From contig JAPLKU010000003.1 of NCBI GenBank assembly GCA_026387935.1, positions 248,001-312,000 on the forward strand: DNA of 64,000 nt. The letters are read 5' to 3'. A program made the translations under genes and the position numbers. Of the stretch, positions 60,530 through 64,000 are shown piece after piece (position 1 is the stretch's first letter; every line of letters starts with the position of its first letter). A model generated the notes under the pieces. It had not been told where the DNA came from, searched no databases, and saw only the letters and a program-made list of their open reading frames with translations. The stretch comes from Gemmatimonadota bacterium (GTDB lineage: Bacteria > Gemmatimonadota > Gemmatimonadetes > Gemmatimonadales > Gemmatimonadaceae).

Positions 60530-61747
60530 ATGATCTTCCGTCTCACAGGCCGTCGCGGCGCGACGGCCGTCGCCGCACTCTGCACCACGGCACTGGGCGC
60601 CATCGGCACGTCGCACGCGGTGCACACCGCGGGCGCCTCTGACAACATCGCTCCGTCGAGCGGCCTGCAGTTCGTCGTCACATCCGACGCCCACTATGGC
60701 CTCAAGCGGCCGTCATTCAGGGGAATGCACGACGTTGCCGCCAGCGTAATCAATCGCGCTTTGGTCGAGTCGGTGAACCGCCTTCCGATGTTTCGGTTTC
60801 CTGCTGACTCCGGTGTGGCCGCCGGAGAACGGGTTGACGCACTCGATTTCCTCATCGAGGAGGGCGACATTGCCAACCGTGCCGAGGAAGGTATTCAGCC
60901 CGCTGCGGTTTCATGGAGCCAGTTTGCCGCCGACTATCTGCGCGGCGTGCGAACTCGCGGACCAAATGGCCGGCCCACTGAGGTGCTGGTGCTCCCGGGC
61001 AATCACGACGCGTCGAATGCTGTTGGGTTCTACGCTCCCCTCGCGCCCGGTCGCGATGCAACACCGATGGCCGCGATCTATAACATGATGGTCCAGCCGC
61101 GTGAGGCAAGAACAGCCGCGTCGTTTGACTACCAACGCGACCGCGTGCATGCGAGCCGCGATATTGCCGGCGTGCATCTGGTGTTCGTGCACATCTGGCC
61201 CGACTCGGCTGAGCGAGCGTGGCTCGAAACGGATCTTCGCAATGTCGCACGCGGCGTCCCGGTGATGCTGTTTGCTCATGACCAGCCGGATGTAGAGCCG
61301 AAGCACTTCCTGAATCCCAACGCCTCGGGCGATATCAACGCCACAGATCGGTTCGAGAATCTCCTTGCAGAGCGGTACAAGGACGGCACAGCACTACCCG
61401 TCGCCGTCGCGGGATCGACGGCGGATCGCGGGAGTCCCATTGAGGAACGCGCGCTCGCGGCGTTTGTCCAGCGCCACCCGGAGATTCGCGCCTACTTTCA
61501 CGGCAACAGCAACGCACACGAGTTCTATACGTATCGCGGGCCTGAGAGCAACATTGCCCTCCCTACCATCCGCGTCGATTCGCCAATCAAGGGCCACCTG
61601 TCAGCCGGCGACGAAACCCGCCTCTCGTTCGAAGTCGTCAGCATCGACAGGACGGCGGGCAGGATGACGGTTCGCGAATGCCTCTGGAACACGGATGGTG
61701 GCCGCTCGCTCCGGTGGGGAGATTCGCGCACGATTGCGTTGCGCTAG
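60530..61747 (+). CDS. Exported calcineurin-like metallophosphoesterase
   Basis: 405 residues with a signal-like start (TAVAALCTTALGAIGTSHAV). The five metallophosphoesterase motifs appear in order: VVTSDAHYG (DxH), LIEEGDIANR (GD), VLVLPGNHDASN (GNHD), VMLFAHDQP (H) and YFHGNSNAHEFY in place of GHxH, where the usual GHTH is altered. Members hydrolyse phosphomonoesters or diesters, including nucleotides and phospholipid head groups. Export suggests scavenging of phosphate from outside. It is a single gene on the plus strand, 119 bp after the HExxH protein. Confidence 0.82.
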   Translation: MIFRLTGRRGATAVAALCTTALGAIGTSHAVHTAGASDNIAPSSGLQFVVTSDAHYGLKRPSFRGMHDVAASVINRALVESVNRLPMFRFPADSGVAAGERVDALDFLIEEGDIANRAEEGIQPAAVSWSQFAADYLRGVRTRGPNGRPTEVLVLPGNHDASNAVGFYAPLAPGRDATPMAAIYNMMVQPREARTAASFDYQRDRVHASRDIAGVHLVFVHIWPDSAERAWLETDLRNVARGVPVMLFAHDQPDVEPKHFLNPNASGDINATDRFENLLAERYKDGTALPVAVAGSTADRGSPIEERALAAFVQRHPEIRAYFHGNSNAHEFYTYRGPESNIALPTIRVDSPIKGHLSAGDETRLSFEVVSIDRTAGRMTVRECLWNTDGGRSLRWGDSRTIALR

Positions 61748-61861
61748 AACCGGTGTGCACGGCTGGGGGATCTTTGCCGTATGCTGCGCCACCACCGGAA
61801 TGAGACTTGGGCCGTCCCGTGCTACCACCCCATAGCCGACGAGCACCGTAGATTCATCGGC

Positions 61862-62458
61862 ATGACGATTACACTCGCACCGGTGACACTCGAAGGGCAC
61901 GGCATTCGTCTCAAACCACTCGGCCACGAACACGCGGCCGGCCTCGCCGAGGCGACTGCCGACGGAAAGCTCTGGGAGCTCTGGTTCACCGTCGTGCCCG
62001 CACCGGACACAGTCGACAAGTACATCGGCGACGCGCTCGCTGGGCAGGCCGCAGGCACGATGCTGCCCTGGGCCGTGCGAGAACTCACAACGAACAAGAT
62101 TGTTGGCAGCACCCGTTACCACGATTGCGTGGTGGCCATAGACCGCGTGGAGATCGGCTACACCTGGTATGCCGCCAGCCGTCAACGCAGCAACGTAAAC
62201 ACCACCTGCAAGCTGCTGCTGTTCACGCACGGCTTTGAAACGCTTGGCTGCGGAGTGATGGGCCTCCGCACCGACGCGTTCAACTTCCGCTCGCAGAACG
62301 CCATCGAGCGCCTCGGCGCAAAGCGCGACGGAACGCTCCGCCGCTACGGCGCGCGCGGCGACGGATCAGTGCGCGACATCGTGATGTACAGCATCCTGCC
62401 GAACGAATGGCCCGATGTGAAACGCCATCTCACCGCGCGACTCGCGCGGCACGCCTGA
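61862..62458 (+). CDS. GNAT-family N-acetyltransferase (RimJ/RimL-like)
   Basis: 198 residues. The fold shows GHGIRLKPLGHEHAAGLAEAT at the start, the mid strand VGSTRYHDCVVAIDRVEIGYTWY, the acetyl-CoA region QRSNVNTTCKLLLFTHGFETLG and LRTDAFNFRSQNAIERLGAKRDGTLR, which is the RimJ/RimL signature near the C-terminus. It acetylates an amino group on a protein or small molecule in the cytoplasm. The ATG at 61862 fits the family; the frame is open upstream but without homology. The target is unknown. Confidence 0.88.
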   Translation: MTITLAPVTLEGHGIRLKPLGHEHAAGLAEATADGKLWELWFTVVPAPDTVDKYIGDALAGQAAGTMLPWAVRELTTNKIVGSTRYHDCVVAIDRVEIGYTWYAASRQRSNVNTTCKLLLFTHGFETLGCGVMGLRTDAFNFRSQNAIERLGAKRDGTLRRYGARGDGSVRDIVMYSILPNEWPDVKRHLTARLARHA

Positions 62459-62497
62459 CCGGAATCGGTAGGCCTCGGCGGGCGACGATGCCCTGCG

Positions 62498-64000
62498 TTA
62501 CCGATTCGTCCCCACGCACGCGCCCGCGGTAGCAGTCCCGACGGCGAAGCCAAGCACGATGAGCGCATCAGCGGCATCGAGCTTGCCGTCGCAGTTCGCA
62601 TCACCGTGCGGCATGCTCGTCTGCCCGGCAGGTAGTTGCAAGCCGACCAGCGCCTGTTGAATCAGCAGCGCGTCGAACGCGTTCACGACACCGTCGCGGT
62701 TCACATCCCCGCGCAACACCGCGGAAGGATTCAACAGTGAGTACTTGAACAGACCGCGCCCATACGTAGCCGCCACGAGCTGCTTCGTGGTCGTGTTGTA
62801 CGACAGGTCGTTGACCACGACGTTCGGCAATCCACTCGGTGTGTTTGTCCACGTCAGGCCGGCGTCGGTCGTTTCGAACACGCCGACGTCATTACCAATG
62901 AAGAAGTGGTTCGTCTCGTCCACCATCACGGCGGCATTCACCGGCATGTCGGCGAGGTTGCCGCTCGCGTTCGCCCAGTTCAGGCCGGCGTCGGAGGTGA
63001 TGTACACATGCGCCGCGCCCTGTCCACTGAACGTCACCATGGCGCGCGCCGCGTCCGTGCGGTCTACCGCGATATGCGTCACGGTACGATTCGGCAGATT
63101 CGTCGTGCTCACCGCCCATGTGGCGCCACCATCGCGTGTGACCTGCACATTGCCATCGCTCGCCCCGACGTAGATCGTGAGCGGATCCGACGGCGCAATA
63201 GTGATGGCCTTGATGGTGCCGGTTCCCTTGGTCAGGTCGGACGAGATCGCGGTCCAGAGCACGCCATCATTGACTGTCTGATACAATCGCATCGTGCCGA
63301 AGTAGAGCGTGGTCGGCACGGTCGGATGCATCACCAGCGGCGGAATGAACTGCGCGCGGTCGGTGGCAACGATTCCGGCTTTGACATTTGGCGATGAAAA
63401 CGATGTGCCAACGGGCACGCGCCGGTAGATACATGGTCCCGAACTCCACTGACAGGTGGTCCATAATGTGGTCGGCGAGGAATAGTTGATGGCGGCATAT
63501 CCGCCGTCGCCGCCACTCACGGCGTTGAACACCGTGGTGCCATTGGCTATCAGCGATCCGTTGTCCTGCAGTCCGCCGAGCACGATGTTCGGATCAGTTG
63601 GGTGCTGTGTGATGCCAGGGTAATACATCGAGATCATGAGCCCATAGTTGCGGCTCGTCCAGCTATCGCCACCATCCGTCGACGAATACACCCCGCCGTC
63701 GGTACCGGCATAGAGCTGGCGTACGTTGCCCGCGCTGATCACGATGGTGTGCCAGTCGCAGTGAATTTCCGTGCCCATCGCTGTGAACGTGGCGCCACCG
63801 TTCGTGCTGCGGAACGCCCGCACGCCGGCGATGTAGATACGGCTCGCATTCGTGGGATCAACGGCGAGCGCGAGATCGTACGTCGCCTGCGAGCCGAAGT
63901 GCGTCCGACCGCTGGACGACAGATCGATTCCCGTCGCGGTCTGCGCCGTGAGCGTGTTGGTGTTGTCGTCCCACTTGCTCACGGTCTGAAATGCCGAGGT
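62498..64000 (-). CDS. Secreted sortilin/BNR-type propeller protein with C-terminal dockerin-like domain (5' end outside window)
   Basis: At least 500 residues; the frame continues past base 64000, so the N-terminus is missing. Repeated blades contain the Asp-box pattern of photosystem-stability/sortilin propellers, for example FRSTNGGATFTAMG, YSSTDGGDSWTSRNYG, VTRDGGATWAVSTTNLP, ITSDAGLNWANASG and FETTDAGLTWTNTPSG. The last 70 residues are a dockerin type I pair: LRGDVNRDGVVNAFDALLIQQALVG and HGDANCDGKLDAADALIVLGFAVG, each an EF-hand-like calcium loop. Dockerins bind cohesin modules, but in many non-cellulosome bacteria they occur alone at C-termini of extracellular proteins. The protein is probably a surface-exposed binding protein or hydrolase. 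Confidence 0.88.
   Translation of the reverse strand, partial: TSAFQTVSKWDDNTNTLTAQTATGIDLSSSGRTHFGSQATYDLALAVDPTNASRIYIAGVRAFRSTNGGATFTAMGTEIHCDWHTIVISAGNVRQLYAGTDGGVYSSTDGGDSWTSRNYGLMISMYYPGITQHPTDPNIVLGGLQDNGSLIANGTTVFNAVSGGDGGYAAINYSSPTTLWTTCQWSSGPCIYRRVPVGTSFSSPNVKAGIVATDRAQFIPPLVMHPTVPTTLYFGTMRLYQTVNDGVLWTAISSDLTKGTGTIKAITIAPSDPLTIYVGASDGNVQVTRDGGATWAVSTTNLPNRTVTHIAVDRTDAARAMVTFSGQGAAHVYITSDAGLNWANASGNLADMPVNAAVMVDETNHFFIGNDVGVFETTDAGLTWTNTPSGLPNVVVNDLSYNTTTKQLVAATYGRGLFKYSLLNPSAVLRGDVNRDGVVNAFDALLIQQALVGLQLPAGQTSMPHGDANCDGKLDAADALIVLGFAVGTATAGACVGTNR

Overview
The window is a GC-rich stretch of bacterial chromosome with strong third-position GC. The gene content suggests a Gram-negative aerobe or facultative aerobe related to Gemmatimonadota. 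It has many secreted hydrolases with signal peptides, TolB/PD40 beta-propellers fused to enzymes, a fused MFS/spermidine-synthase membrane protein, a KorAB 2-oxoacid oxidoreductase with a GltD/ferredoxin-like partner, an RND efflux operon with its own TolC, and a propeller protein ending in a dockerin-like domain. The phylum call is inference from gene style. No rRNA, tRNA, CRISPR array, integrase or insertion sequence was recognised.

Layout. 1-2.5 kb: tail of an amidase, then a coupled GMC dehydrogenase and its gluconate-dehydrogenase-subunit-3-like partner. 2.5-5.4 kb: a decaying glycan-biosynthesis-type segment (glycosyltransferase remnant with a stop codon, epimerase remnant, truncated FAD oxidoreductase) around an intact HAD phosphatase and NAD-dependent epimerase. 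5.4-8.9 kb: a TauE/SafE exporter, a NatAB-type ABC pair and a winged-helix regulator. 9-15.9 kb, minus strand: bacilliredoxin, stand-alone GroES-like protein, M24 peptidase, membrane protein, esterase, exported RidA, Rieske oxygenase, signal peptidase I and SWIB protein. 16-18.5 kb: endonuclease IV coupled to a receiver-DHp protein, and a frameshifted propeller lipoprotein. 18.7-21.2 kb: P5C dehydrogenase and PhzF. 21.3-22.6 kb: a broken diguanylate cyclase. 22.7-26.7 kb: an outer-membrane barrel protein divergent from a PLP decarboxylase.

27-34 kb: a tetR-tolC-MFP-RND efflux operon with a visible promoter and operator, then a VOC remnant. 34-48.5 kb: MFS/spermidine-synthase fusion, D-aminoacylase, then a plus-strand block of HEAT-cyclophilin, propeller-gamma-glutamyltransferase, APC permease and two tandem M20 amidohydrolases. 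This block reads as a module for gamma-glutamyl and acyl-amino-acid salvage. 48.9-50.2 kb: a mazEF module with a TMEM175-type channel gene directly behind it. 50.4-55.1 kb: GltD/ferredoxin-like subunit plus KorA and KorB. 55-64 kb: propeller-amidohydrolase, BrnA-like antitoxin remnant, HExxH protein, metallophosphoesterase, GNAT acetyltransferase and the propeller-dockerin protein, which runs off the right end.

Three features recur across the window. Many genes are coupled by 1-8 nt overlaps. Several genes are broken by frameshift, stop codon or deletion. Short tandem tracts (7 or 11 bp) and palindromic elements sit in the narrow gaps between genes. The most unusual items are the mazEF-TMEM175 arrangement, the receiver-DHp protein without an ATPase domain, the paired M20 enzymes with an altered metal-ligand motif, and the foldback element between them.
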